DNA of 64,000 nucleotides from contig OX392532.1 of NCBI GenBank assembly GCA_947623455.1, positions 3,534,001 through 3,598,000 of the forward strand. Direction: 5' to 3'. The notes under the pieces are model-generated. The model searched no databases. It saw only the letters and a program-made list of their open reading frames with translations, and had not been told where the DNA came from. A program made the translations under genes and the position numbers. The stretch's first letter is position 1. The number at the start of each line of letters is the position of its first letter. This DNA is from Mimachlamys varia. Lineage: Eukaryota; Mollusca; Bivalvia; Pectinida; Pectinidae. Below, piece by piece: positions 37,187 to 47,612 of this stretch.

Positions 37187-37403
37187 GACGTGTTATTTTG
37201 GTGGCCGTGACCAAGGATTTGAACAGTGTTTCAAGATATCAAACGGGATCTGAGCCACTCTGCAAATATGGCGGATTCCGAGGAAGAAAGTGCAGAAGAA
37301 GATGTCAACAAAGACGGACAAGTGTAACAAAGAGAACAATTGGGACAAAGACAGAGATTGGTAAGTGATTTAGTTTTATCTTGACACTGAAGTAATTTTC
37401 ATT
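37187..37403 (+). other. Gypsy 5' leader with candidate primer-binding site
   Basis: Non-coding leader between LTR and gag. TGGTGGCCGTGACCAAGG starts 12 bp after the LTR and has the TGG expected of a tRNA primer-binding site; I cannot name the tRNA. A GGTAAGTG near 37360 resembles a splice donor. Confidence 0.5.
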
Positions 37404-39863
37404 ATGACAAACATTGATGCAAGTTCTGTTTTTCAAGAAATTAATTCACAACTTTCGAGCTTATGTTCTATGGTAGGAGTACAAAATGTTACTCAAATAG
37501 TTCAACCATATTCAGGAAAACCAGAGATATTCAAAGCATGGATAAAAAATATAGAAAAATATGCTAATTCAGTAAACTTACCAAGAGATAAATTAAACCT
37601 TGTAGCACTTCAAACTAGTACAGGACCAGTTAGCGATTTTATTCAGAGGTATTTAAACGTAAATAAATCTACCGATTGGGATTTATTAAAGAAGGAATTG
37701 ACATCTATTTTTGATGAAATTACTGATCCCCATCATGTTTGGTTATCATTAGGAAATATAAAACAAAAAACAGATGAAACTGTGCAAATTTATGCAGAGA
37801 GATTTCTAGGAGAATCAGAACTAGTGTTAAAAGGGCAAGATAGATCATGTGCAAATGTTATAGAGAGGCAATTGATAGGGTTCTTTATTGATGGGCTTAA
37901 ACATGATGATATCAAATTTAAAGTTATGAGAGAAAACCCTAAAACATTTCAGGCAGCCTGTGATCATGCAGTATCTGAACAAAATCTTTTATTAAGGTTC
38001 AAATTAAGGAATAGAGACAATAAAACGCAGTCTGATAGACATAAAACAACCACTCAGGACAGGCAAGTCTGTCAATTTTCAAGGGTTAAGTGTTGGGAAT
38101 GTAGAAAATTGGGACATTTAAAAAGGAATTGTCGAAACACAATATGTTGGTATTGTGGACGGGCAGGACATGTACAAAGAAATTGTAGAGAGAATAAGGC
38201 GCAAAACATTAGACAGGGAAAAGTAAAACACTTTGTTCATAGGTTAGCCGATAGGAGTAGTGAAATAAAAGCTAAGATGCCAGCAGAAAAGAAAAATAGA
38301 AAATCAGTTGATAGGAAAAAGGGAAATAACAAAAACAAAATTCCACGTTTTAAGATAGAACTGGCAGGTACCCCTAATTCATGTAGAATTAAAATTCAAA
38401 ACCAGAGACTTAGGGCACTCGTAGATTCAGGAGCGGAAGTGTCATTAATGCATCGAAGGGTTTATAAAACTTTAAAGCAAAAACCGAAACTAAGTAAGAA
38501 AACAATTAACTTGCAAGCAGTAAATGGTAAAAGTATTCACATTGATGGGCTCGTAAGCATGAAGTTCACTATAGGCAAGGTCGAGTGTTGCCATTCGTTC
38601 TATGTTGTATCGGGAATTAACAGAAATATTATATTAGGTCAGGATTGGTTAGTGAACAATGGTGTGAGACTTTACTATGATTTAGGATGTTTGAAAGTTA
38701 AAGATACTTATGCGTCTCTTGAGGACGATATTCATGTGGCTTCTGTTGTAAGACTTGCATCAAAAACCATAATAAAACCTCAAACAGCGCAGGTGTGCAT
38801 GGGAAAATTCAAACAGAGTGCAGGCATAGAAAAGTCGGGGTTATGTGAAATATCTGCTATTAATACAGGTGAAATTGCTCAAGAGCCGGGATTAATGGTA
38901 TCAAGTTCCATAGCAAAGCTTAAAAACAACAGAAGGGTGCCCATTTTTGTTGTGAATAATACAAACAAAACCTTCCAACTGAAAAAGGGTAGTGTTATTG
39001 CCAAGGTAAATTCATTAGAGGAACAACATGTAGGGACCATTAATGCATGTACTTCTGATACACCCCAGACAAATGAAACTGTAAATATGACAGAAGTTAG
39101 TGTACCAAAAAGCAACCGTAGTGAAATTCAAAATTTGATAGCGAATAATAAGGATTTATTTGCAGAGAAGGATATTGAATTAGGTCATACAGACACAGTT
39201 AGAATGAAAATTGATACAGGTGACAACAGGCCTATAAAACTGAGACCTTATAGGACACCTTTGACGCAGAGGACAGTTATTGACAAGACTGTTGACGACT
39301 TGCTGCAGGCAGGTATTATTAGTAGATCTAAATCGCCTTGGGCTTTTCCAGTGGTTATAGTTGACAAGAAGGACGGTTCGAAACGATTTTGTGTTGATTT
39401 TAGGGCTTTGAACAAGATAACGAAACAAAATTCCTATCCGTTGCCATTAATTGACGACATTCTAGCTTTATTAGGAAACGCAAAATATTTCACGACACTA
39501 GACTTGAAATCAGGTTATTGGCAAATTTTAATGGAAGATGAAGACAAAGAAAAGACAGCTTTCGCCTGTCATAAGGGATTGTTTCAATTCAATGTAATGC
39601 CTTTTGGGTTATCAAACGCACCAGCTGTATTTCAAGAACTTATGTCAGAGGTTTTGCAGGATTTAGATCAATTTGCTATAGCATATTTGGATGATATCTT
39701 AATATATTCAAAAACAGAAAAGGAACATTTGGCTCACATTGAAGAAGTTTTCTCGAGATTGAAAAAACACAAATTAAAATTGAAATTAAAAAAAGTGTCA
39801 ATTTTTCCAAACAGAAACAAAATACCTTGGATTTGTGATCAATCAGAATGGTGTAAAACCTGA
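37404..39863 (+). pseudogene. Gypsy gag-protease-RT ORF, ends at a frameshift
   Basis: The ORF has 819 codons. An N-terminal capsid-like region precedes two CCHC knuckles (CWECRKLGHLKRNC near residue 230 and CWYCGRAGHVQRNC just after). The aspartic protease motif ALVDSGAEVS is near residue 340. RT motifs are FCVDFRALNKIT, TTLDLKSGYWQILM, MPFGLSNAPAVFQELM and YLDDILIYS (near residue 762). A probable one-base insertion just after the A-run at 39788-39794 throws the thumb region out of frame, and translation stops at 39863. Gag and pol share one frame up to that point. The break lies in a homopolymer, so an assembly error is possible. Confidence 0.9.
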
Positions 39864-42219
39864 TCCAGAAAAAGTAAAAGCTGTGCGTCAAATGGTAGCT
39901 CCCAGTTGTGTTAAAGAAGTTAGAGGGTTTATTGGAATGTGTAGCTATTATAGGAGATTTATACCCAACTTTTCCAAAATTGCGGAACCTTTAATCACTT
40001 TGACAAAGAAGTATGCTAAATTTCACTGGACACATAACTGTCAATTAGCGTTTGATCAGTTGAAAGATAGTCTCACAGTAGTCCCATTGTTAGCTTACCC
40101 AGACATAACAAAACCGTATGTGTTATACACAGATGCTAGTGACACATGTATAGGAGCGTGTTTGACCCAACCTTGTGATGAAGGTCAGAACATATTACCT
40201 AATGTAAGGAATGAGAAGCCTTTATACTATCTATCACATAAGCTATCTGATACACAAACTAGATGGTCTACCATAGAGAAAGAAGCATTTGCTATTCATT
40301 ATGCCCTGCAAAAATTAGATCACTTTTTGCACAATGCTGAGTTTGTAATCAGGACTGATCATAAACCTTTGAAGTATTTGTTAGAATCACCTATGCAAAA
40401 CAAGAAAATTCAACTTTGGGCTTTAGGAATAGCAGGATACAACTGTAAAATAGAGTATATAGCGGGAGTTGAAAACACTTGCGCTGATTTGTTATCGAGA
40501 TCCCCACTTAAGGAAGATAAACCAAATGAAGATTTGACACCAGATCTCAGTGATAAGGCGTTTGAAATTAGTGCATTAAATTCCAACAAGTTCAATCCGA
40601 AAGACTTTGCTAGTTGTGAAATTGGGAAACCTGTTATGACATTGCCTGAAATAGAAATTTTAAAGCCAGGAGACTTAGACATGGTAGTAGAACAGGAGAA
40701 AGATGTAGAGATACAGCAGTTAAAGAGACAATTAACTGACAACAAGGTGGGAAAGTCGGTACAGAACAAATACCTGATAATGCATGACATATTGTATTAT
40801 TTGTCCAACCCAGATGTTGATCCAGTTGTTAGACTATATGTACCAGATCATTTGAGATTTAGAGTAGTGACACAATACCATGATGAGAATGGACATATGG
40901 GCATTGACAAGACATTTGACGCTATTAGGTCTAAATATTTTTGGCCTAACATGTACAAACAACTGTATGAGTATGTCTCAAGTTGTGTACCGTGCCAGAG
41001 GCGTAGTTCGAGGAAAACAAAGCCCCCCTTACAAGAAACTGATATACCCCCATATCCGTTTGCTAAGTTGGGACTAGATCTATCAGGGCCATATCCAGAA
41101 ACCCTGTCAGGGAATAAATACATAATTAGTTTTGTAGATATATACAGTGGTTGGCCTGAGGCCTTTGCCGTCCCTGATAAGTCAGCAGAAAATGTAGCGC
41201 ATTTACTATTAGAACACATAGTACCCAGATTTGGTTGTCCATTACAAATTATCACGGATAATGGGACAGAAAATGTTAACAGGGTAATGAAAGAGACTTT
41301 AGAAGCATTAAATATAAGTCATGTAACAACTTCTTACTACCACCCACAAAGTAATGCAAAAGTTGAAAGATTCCACAGAACTCTCCATGATGTTTTGGCA
41401 AAGAAACTTGAAAATGACACAGCCACATGGGATGTGTATTTAAATCAAACTTTGGCTGCAGTTCGATTCAACATAAATGAATCATCAAAATTCTCCCCAT
41501 TTTATCTGTTATACAACCGTGACGTTGTACTACCCATTGACAACTTGCTTCAGCCGCGTCGTAAGTACTTAGGGGAAGAACCTCACAAGATTGCATTAGA
41601 AAAACAACATCAATCATTCACTCTAGTGCATAGACATTTGAAGAAATCTAAAAGGAAACAAGCAAAATATGCGAATAAAAATAGTAAAGAAATAAAGTTT
41701 CAAGTAGGAGACCCTGTGTATATAAAGAACCATCTAAGGAAAAATAAGCTACAAGACAAATGGCGCCCATATTATAGAATAGTGGAGCAAAGGACACCAG
41801 TGACATTTATTGTTAAAAACCAGTTAGACGGTACAAGTACAAAATCACATGCGGAACACCTGAGGCTAGCTGATATAGACGATTGGGAGATACCCACGGG
41901 TACTTCCACCCGTCCAATTAGAAAACCGCATTTTGTAGTCCAACCAGAAGATAGTTCTGATTCAGAGGCAAGTTCAGATTATGCTGAGTTACCTCCCCTC
42001 GACAGAATTACAAAGAGATTCCGCCAGGAAAGGGATAATTCATCGGATGAGGATGATATTCCTTTAATGGAGTTATCTAAACTTTTAAGGGAAAGAAAAG
42101 CTAGACTTGAATCACAAGAACAGGATAGTTTAAGTAGTGATATGAAGGAAAATGTTTGCCGAGATGACCAAATAAGTGAAGATAGTTCAGATTACATGTC
42201 AGTTGATGAGGAAATTTAA
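39797..42219 (+). pseudogene. Gypsy RNase H-integrase region
   Basis: This continues the pol frame after the break (first in-frame ATG at 39835, 794 codons from there). RNase H is shown by YVLYTDASDTCIGACL, WSTIEKEAFAIHYAL, RTDHKPLKYLL and CADLLSR. The integrase has an H..H..C..C zinc module (HDENGH to CVPCQ, about 40880-41000). The catalytic triad is D in LGLDLSGPYP, D in IITDNGTE and E in VERFHRTL, in DNA transposition order. A GPY/F-like C-terminal module follows (KWRPYYRIVE), then an acidic Ser-rich tail. No chromodomain was recognised. Confidence 0.9.
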
Positions 42220-42488
42220 AAGTAATTTTATTTTGATAAATGATAAAAAATCAAAAATAGAAATAAAACCTAAAGAAATGTTATTAGATTAAGTATAGAA
42301 CACAAGAACAGGATAGTTTAAGTAGTGATATGAAGGAAAATGTTTGCCGAGATGACCAAATAAGTGAAGATAGTTCAGATTACATGTCAGTTGATGAGGA
42401 AATTTAAAAGTAATTTTATTTTGATAAATGATAAAAAATCAAAAATAGAAATAAAACCTAAAGAAATGTTATTAGATTAAGTATAGAA
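42113..42488 (+). repeat. 188-bp tandem duplication at the Gypsy pol 3' end
   Basis: Two copies (42113-42300, 42301-42488) start CACAAGAACAGGATAG and end AAGTATAGAA. They appear identical. The first holds the last 107 bases of the pol ORF, including the stop at 42217-42219; the second copy is out of the ORF. It probably arose by replication slippage or template jumping during reverse transcription. Confidence 0.93.
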
Positions 42489-43838
42489 AGATTAAAATAG
42501 AGAAACAAAGAAAAGTTATTAGATGTAATCGTATCTAAATGAGTGAAAATAGTAATTTTGTAAGTTTTGATATAATTCATGAAGAACTGAACGCATCAAT
42601 GTAAATTCATGTGAGAATGAAAAAGGTCAGGTAAGCTAATCACTTTGCTGAATTACAAATTGGTGTCGGCTAAAGCTGAGGATGAGAGTACATCTTTAGA
42701 GAAGTTTCCTCTACGCCAACCATGTAGATCGACGACAATCTACGTCACAGATCAACAGAAGATACAAATCAGTGTTGATACACTGGAAGTTAAAGAGAGA
42801 CAATGAAAACTTTTGAAATAAAATGTTGTACGAACATTCCGTCTGCAGACGTCAGGAGGGGAATTTTTCATACGGAAGATTATTCTGAAATTTCCTTTTC
42901 CTAACGGGAATAAGTAGTATGCAACCGGAAGAAGTTAATTTTACTTTTCCAACCGGAGACTGTTATACGTGATATGTGTGTATACTCATATACTTATGTG
43001 TGCTGGACTAATTAGAACACGATATCGGGAACAGGTTTAATTATACGGAAGTGAATCTGAAAACCTATTTCTCCGACCAGAGAGATCACAAGAGACTATC
43101 ATGTTGTGTGGAAATAATGGAACATTAAAAGGAGAACTATGAGACATTTGCAATTATTGTTTAAATTGTTCATGTATTTCGTGAAATTCTACAGGTCAAT
43201 GTAGATCCGGAATCAACAATTCCATAGTGACGAACTCATACAGTAACGTGGCCATTCATTGTATATAATATCATATATCATATTATCTTCGTGTGTGAAT
43301 TTTTTGAGTAATGAACATTATAACGTGAACTCGTAATGTCAGACGTGACATGTACTTGTTATATGATTAACCTATATAGTAATTAATATCAAAACAATGT
43401 GATTCTATCCTGAGTAAGTTGATCATTTATTGTTAATCAATTTGCCACATGCTCTCTTTGAAATATCTAATTTGTAAATATCAGAATTGTGAAATCGTAA
43501 TTTATTCAATTCGAATATGTCATTTGTTGTTAATAATTGTATGCAACACTAACAGTTATGTATGTTGACTTACATGATGACTTTTGAAAAAAGACTTGAC
43601 AGGACATCATAATGTTGCGTAGGGACGTTAAAATGACTTATTAAGATCTTCTAAAGGGAGATACGCTGTAGGTTAGTGTTCCATAAATCGAATAGGGTAT
43701 AAGATGTTTGGTGGTGGGAATAATGTGATGGATATTGTACTGTACTTAAACGATAGATTGGTAGATTCTAGAATGTTTATTTCATGCCTAAAAGAACTTT
43801 GATAACACAATCAAATTTCTTGATAAATAGGGGACGAT
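42489..43838 (+). other. Gypsy 3' internal non-coding region
   Basis: AT-rich region of 1.35 kb with no ORF over 60 codons, so no env-like gene. Just before the right LTR, AAATAGGGGACGAT is a weak polypurine-tract candidate. Confidence 0.6.
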
Positions 43839-44538
43839 TGTGACACAGTCAGCTCTCCGATAGCTACTGGTCAATATAGCCTGAGGAAGTAAAACTCAAA
43901 CTCTAGCATGAATGGAGAAGATATGTTAATTATATAATGACTTCACGATATACCATGTATATTTGTCTTATGTCCAAATGGTCAGGATTTGATGGGGTTA
44001 GGGACCGTGTGATGGATGATGACTCGGGGCATTGCATGACCGTATATGCGAAACGGGCAGTAATGACCTCACGATAGTGACCTTGTGAGGATGGGGTTAT
44101 GGACAGTGTGATGGATGATGGCTAGGGAAATGCATAACCGTGTACTGGATATAAATATAAGCTAGATTGGACAGCGGTAGAGTAGGTCCGGGGACAGTGG
44201 GAGAGTAGGTCCGGGGACAGTGGGCGAGAACGTCCGGGGACAGCGAGAGAGAATGTCCAGAGATAGCCAGCGAGTAGGACTGGGTGAGGTTCACAGGAAG
44301 ATGACCACGGTCACATAATGATAGTGGACATGCTAACACAGCCAGGCTATGTATTTAAGAGCTATATAGGTTTTAATATGGCTCAAGTTATAAGGTGACC
44401 TATAGAGACACAACGCGACGGTATTATACGATCGACGATATGCTGTATCACCTGTACATATATGCTTATGCTTCATGTGAATAAACAATGTCTATTATCA
44501 ACAATTACGTCACAGTTCTGTGTATTCATTGTGTCACA
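43839..44538 (+). repeat. Gypsy right LTR
   Basis: 700 bp, same length as the left LTR and matching it in all stretches compared, including the TATA-like box and AATAAA. Ends in GTGTCACA followed by the ATAT duplication at 44539-44542. Confidence 0.95.
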
Positions 44539-44542
44539 ATAT
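44539..44542. repeat. Gypsy target-site duplication, right
   Basis: ATAT, matching 36483-36486. Confidence 0.8.
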
Positions 44543-45008
44543 TAAAGTTCGCGATGATCATTTATTATTGTACATTGCTAAAAGCAAAACCGATCAATAT
44601 AGAAACGGTAATGAAGTTCTCATTAGCAAAGGCCGTACGTTAGCCTGTCCTTACCAGATGTTTCAGAAATACATGGAGCTATCCGGCATTGTACTTGATA
44701 GCGAGTTTTATATTTTTCGTCCAATTTTTAGGTCAAAGGATATTTGCAAGTTAGTTTACAAAAACAAACGTTTGAGTTACACGAGAGCCAGAGAAACGAT
44801 TCTCAGCAGATTACGTCTAGTCGGAACAAATCTTAATCTTGGTTTGCATTCTCTGAGATCAGGCGGTGCTAGCGCGGCCGCTAATTCGAGTGTGAACGAG
44901 AGGTGTTGGAAGAGACACGGACGCTGGAAGAGCGAGGGTAGTAAGGACGGTTATGTGGTGGACACGGTGGATAAAAGGTTAGGCGTGTCCAGGTCCTTAA
45001 AGCTGTAG
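44543..45008 (+). pseudogene. Tyrosine recombinase ORF, 3' part
   Basis: This is the continuation of the recombinase after the Gypsy insertion. It encodes the catalytic C-terminal half: an AKSKTDQYRNG beta-hairpin segment with the conserved lysine, the HxxR box LHSLRSGGASAA, a KRHGRWKSEG stretch with the second His/Trp position and the nucleophile tyrosine in DGYVVDTVDK. The stop is at 45006-45008. All the expected catalytic residues are present, so the only visible lesion in this gene is the LTR element. Confidence 0.87.
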
Positions 45009-45059
45009 GCTTCGCTATTTGGCTCCAGTTTCGTACGGAACCCCCAATTGTTGCGGTTC

Positions 45060-45140
45060 TACGCGACACGGCAGGCTAGTCGGCCAAATGAAGTATTTGT
45101 GTAGACTTTGTTTAATTCAGTAGATAGAGGAGGCTTATAC
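45060..45140 (+). repeat. Split direct repeat B1
   Basis: 81 bp (TACGCGACACGGCAGGCTAG to GGAGGCTTATAC), apparently identical to B2 at 45694-45774. It abuts A2 without a gap. Confidence 0.92.
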
Positions 45141-45301
45141 TTAAATTTTCCCGCGTTTCGGTAGTATAAGCCGGGAAAATGTTGTATAAACGGCTCGTGC
45201 TACTCGCTCCGTACGTGAAACATGTCACGTGACTCAGATTGAGTCGGGCATCGTGGTAGGGTGAAATATCATTATCTAGCTGTCCAGCGGTACAGTAAAC
45301 A
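45141..45301 (+). repeat. Split direct repeat A2
   Basis: 161 bp, apparently identical to A1. Joined to B1, it reproduces the right-end/left-end joint of a circular form. Confidence 0.92.
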
Positions 45302-45693
45302 CCAAAGTTTTTAAGTTTGCAATGCACTGAGATATATCTTTATACAAATTTAATTTTGTTCAGGTAACCGTATATAACGGAGCTTACGATGTACATCTTG
45401 TAGGGATTAGGGATACTGTTATTGTGTCAGTACTTTGTCCATCGCAGATCAGTTCAAGGTTTTCCAGAGTATTTTCATATGCATACTTCAAAGTTGAAAA
45501 AGAAGGATGTTTTTATCTCTGGTTTTTAGCCCAGGACTAGATCTTTAATTTTAGGTTTTGCAATAATTATAGCCTTGAATCTTGAAAAGTGCGGAAGTGA
45601 GGTACATGTAGTTGGTTTTGTGCGTATACACACATGTGTTACAGTTGTAAATTTGCTTCTAAAATGCATAATCATAATAAAACCCGGCTACTG
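45302..45693 (+). other. Spacer between A2 and B2
   Basis: 392 bp with no recognisable ORF product (a 60-codon ORF at 45575-45757 overlaps B2). An AATAAAA near 45677 could serve as a poly(A) signal for the element. It is probably part of the retrotransposon, since B2 follows. Confidence 0.55.
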
Positions 45694-45774
45694 TACGCGA
45701 CACGGCAGGCTAGTCGGCCAAATGAAGTATTTGTGTAGACTTTGTTTAATTCAGTAGATAGAGGAGGCTTATAC
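45694..45774 (+). repeat. Split direct repeat B2, right end of element
   Basis: 81 bp matching B1; the outer flank is AATACAATATGC. Confidence 0.9.
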
Positions 45775-46951
45775 AATACAATATGCAATGATTTGTCAAA
45801 TGCATCAATTTGGATATGGAAGATAGTTAGTGAAAATTTCGAAATTAAAACAAACCGAAAAAAAAATCAATGAAATTCAGCACATGACAGATTTATGCGG
45901 AGACCACTGAACCTTACAAGTCATCCAGTTGTGAAACTACTATTTACTGTTGTGATGTGAAAAATACACCAATAGGGTTTTAAATATTGGTTCGTCGAAA
46001 GAACATTGTGTCGGAAGAACATTGTGTAATTAACATTTATACAAGACATTAAGACTAAAAAGCCGCTATACAATATACAACCTGACAGTGTATAGTTATA
46101 CTATGTGTATTACGAAATGTCGACATGCATTTAAAGAAATGAGCTTCTCCGAAAATAACAACAACATTTCAACTTTCTTAGGTGGCAAATCATTTATTAC
46201 TTCGGGGAGATAGAGATGTAATGAGAAATAAAATAAATAAAAATAATAAATTAACAGGTGCGATGATCAATCGTTACTGTTGACTGTCCATTTTCTGCTG
46301 TTTTGGCTGATAATTTTGTTTATTTTCTGCATTTTACCAACTGCCCGATTTGATATGGACATGTTAGTGACATGAAATAGATATTTGATTATTTCCATGA
46401 AATGTTACCTAACATTGGTTTTATACAACACAACTAACGTTTAGTAATTATTACGACTATTAGAGATAATGTGCATTCCTATTAATTCGAGTTGGTTTAA
46501 ATCATAGATCAGCGAACAAATGTAAGGTGTCGTTATGATTTTGTCTTAAAATAATATTGCATTTACTATAAAGTATATGATAATGATACCATACACAACA
46601 TTAACAAAATACATTTCTAAAAACAATGTGTCATGTATTTCATCTCCTTAATGCTAACTCAATTGTTTTCGAAAAGAATGTAGAAATGACTAACCGCTTC
46701 ACTATTATCGAACATGTAAATGTTGTAATGGTGGCAGGACGTCATTGCACTAACGGTACATAGAAGGGTGACATTTACCTCTGATGTTTTGCATAATAGA
46801 CGTTCATATAAGCAACAACATTCGATATACAAATACTAATGTGCAAAACTACAACTTATGTAATGACTAAGTGAGATTTCTACATTCCTGATAAAGCAGG
46901 AATGTCTGATTTATGAAAGACAATGTCAGAACAAACATGTTCTCTCTCTTT
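45775..46951. other. Non-coding, 3' flank of the Rab-like gene
   Basis: AT-rich with no supported exon. On the minus strand this is downstream of the Rab-like stop codon. A minus-strand AATAAA (plus TTTATT) near 46318 is about 670 bp past the stop and is a possible but unproven poly(A) signal. Confidence 0.45.
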
Positions 46952-47015
46952 GTCAACACGAGCACCACGTGCGATGTTTATACGTCAGCACGAGCACCAC
47001 GTGCGATGTTTATAC
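46952..47015 (-). repeat. 32-bp tandem duplication over the Rab-like stop codon
   Basis: Two adjacent copies, 46952-46983 and 46984-47015, differ by one base (GTCAACACG/GTCAGCACG). On the minus strand, the upstream copy encodes the terminal YKHRTWCSC and stop. The downstream copy would encode the same residues but lies after the stop and out of frame. Confidence 0.93.
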
Positions 47016-47288
47016 GATGGTTTGGGGAGTCGTGTAGAGGTAGATATTGTATCCAGAGAGGGATGAATCTTGTACGTGTCAATTATCATGTCTGCAAGCG
47101 TTTCAAAAACGTCATTCACCGTTTGGGTGTTGTCACTACGTATTTCCATGTACGGTATTCCGATATGTTCCGCCAGTTTTACGGCCTTTTCCTTCGGAAC
47201 CTCTCGGTCTTCTGCATCACAATTGTTTCCGACTAGAATAGTTGAGATCATTTCCGGTGATGTACAGTAAGCTTCCAGATCATTATAC
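46985..47288 (-). CDS. Rab-like GTPase, exon 3 (C-terminal)
   Basis: 304 nt after a TTCTGATGTAG acceptor; it begins with the last base of a Trp codon. It encodes residues 250-349. YNDLEAYCTSPEMISTILVG leads into the G4 box, which here reads NNCD instead of NKxD. Then AEDREVPKEKAVKLAEHIGI, a G5 position reading EIRSDN instead of the usual ETSAK, and VNDVFETLADMIIDTYK. A variable tail ends in WCSC, a CXC motif of the type geranylgeranylated in Rab proteins, for membrane anchoring. DLE.YC and GN..D..DREV resemble Rab18 most, but the subfamily is uncertain. The start of this exon is repeated in the 51-bp array just upstream. Confidence 0.9.
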
Positions 47289-47612
47289 CTACATCAGAAA
47301 GATACGAAACAGTAAGCTTCTAGATCATTATACATGTACCTACATAAAAAAAAAGATACGAAACAGTAAGCTTCTAGATCATTATACATGAACCTACATA
47401 AAAAAGATACGAAACAGTAAGCTTCTAGATCATTATACATGTACCTACATAAAAAAGATACGAAACAGTAAGCTTCTAGATCATTATACATGTACCTACA
47501 TAAAAAAGATACGAAACAGTAAGCTTCTAGATCATTATACATGTACCTACATTAAAAGATACGAAACAGTAAGCTTCTAGATCATTATACATGTACCTAC
47601 ATTAAAAGATAC
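47289..47612 (-). repeat. 51-bp minisatellite carrying the exon 3 splice acceptor (about 6 copies)
   Basis: Read on the minus strand, each unit contains TTTTTTATGTAG followed by GTACATGTATAATGATCTAG and AAGCTTACTGTTTCGTATC. The true exon reads TGATGTAG then GTATAATGATCTGGAAGCTT. The array therefore repeats the 3' splice site plus about 25 bases of exon 3, encoding YNDLEAYC. The period is 17 codons, so a minus ORF (47294-47542) repeats YNDLEAYCFVSFLCRYM in the exon's phase. It is closed by a TGA six bases before the real acceptor. Confidence 0.93.

Larger units (their letters stand above)
36487..44538 (+). mobile_element. Ty3/Gypsy LTR retrotransposon nested in the recombinase gene
   Basis: The element is 8,052 bp with two 700-bp LTRs starting TGTGACAC and ending GTGTCACA, and a 4-bp ATAT duplication. 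The LTRs look identical in every stretch I compared. The internal order is Gag with two zinc knuckles, protease, RT, RNase H and integrase, which is the Ty3/Gypsy order. It has the same orientation as the host element. One frameshift splits the pol region. No env-like ORF is seen; about 1.35 kb of non-coding sequence precedes the right LTR. The LTR similarity and small number of defects imply a recent insertion. Confidence 0.95.
33132..45774 (+). mobile_element. Ngaro/PAT-like tyrosine-recombinase retrotransposon, split by a Gypsy insertion
   Basis: The element has split direct repeats in the order A1 (33132-33292), ORFs, B1 (45060-45140), A2 (45141-45301), spacer, B2 (45694-45774). B1 and A2 abut exactly, reproducing the joint expected in a circular intermediate. 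The ORFs encode a Gag-like zinc knuckle, RT, RNase H and a tyrosine recombinase. These features are known of Ngaro/PAT members of the DIRS order, which integrate by recombinase without target duplication; none was found here. Excluding the nested Gypsy and its 4-bp duplication, the element is about 4.6 kb. The RT ORF has a frameshift and the recombinase is interrupted, so this copy is dead. Whether it belongs to Ngaro or PAT needs a phylogeny. Confidence 0.87.
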
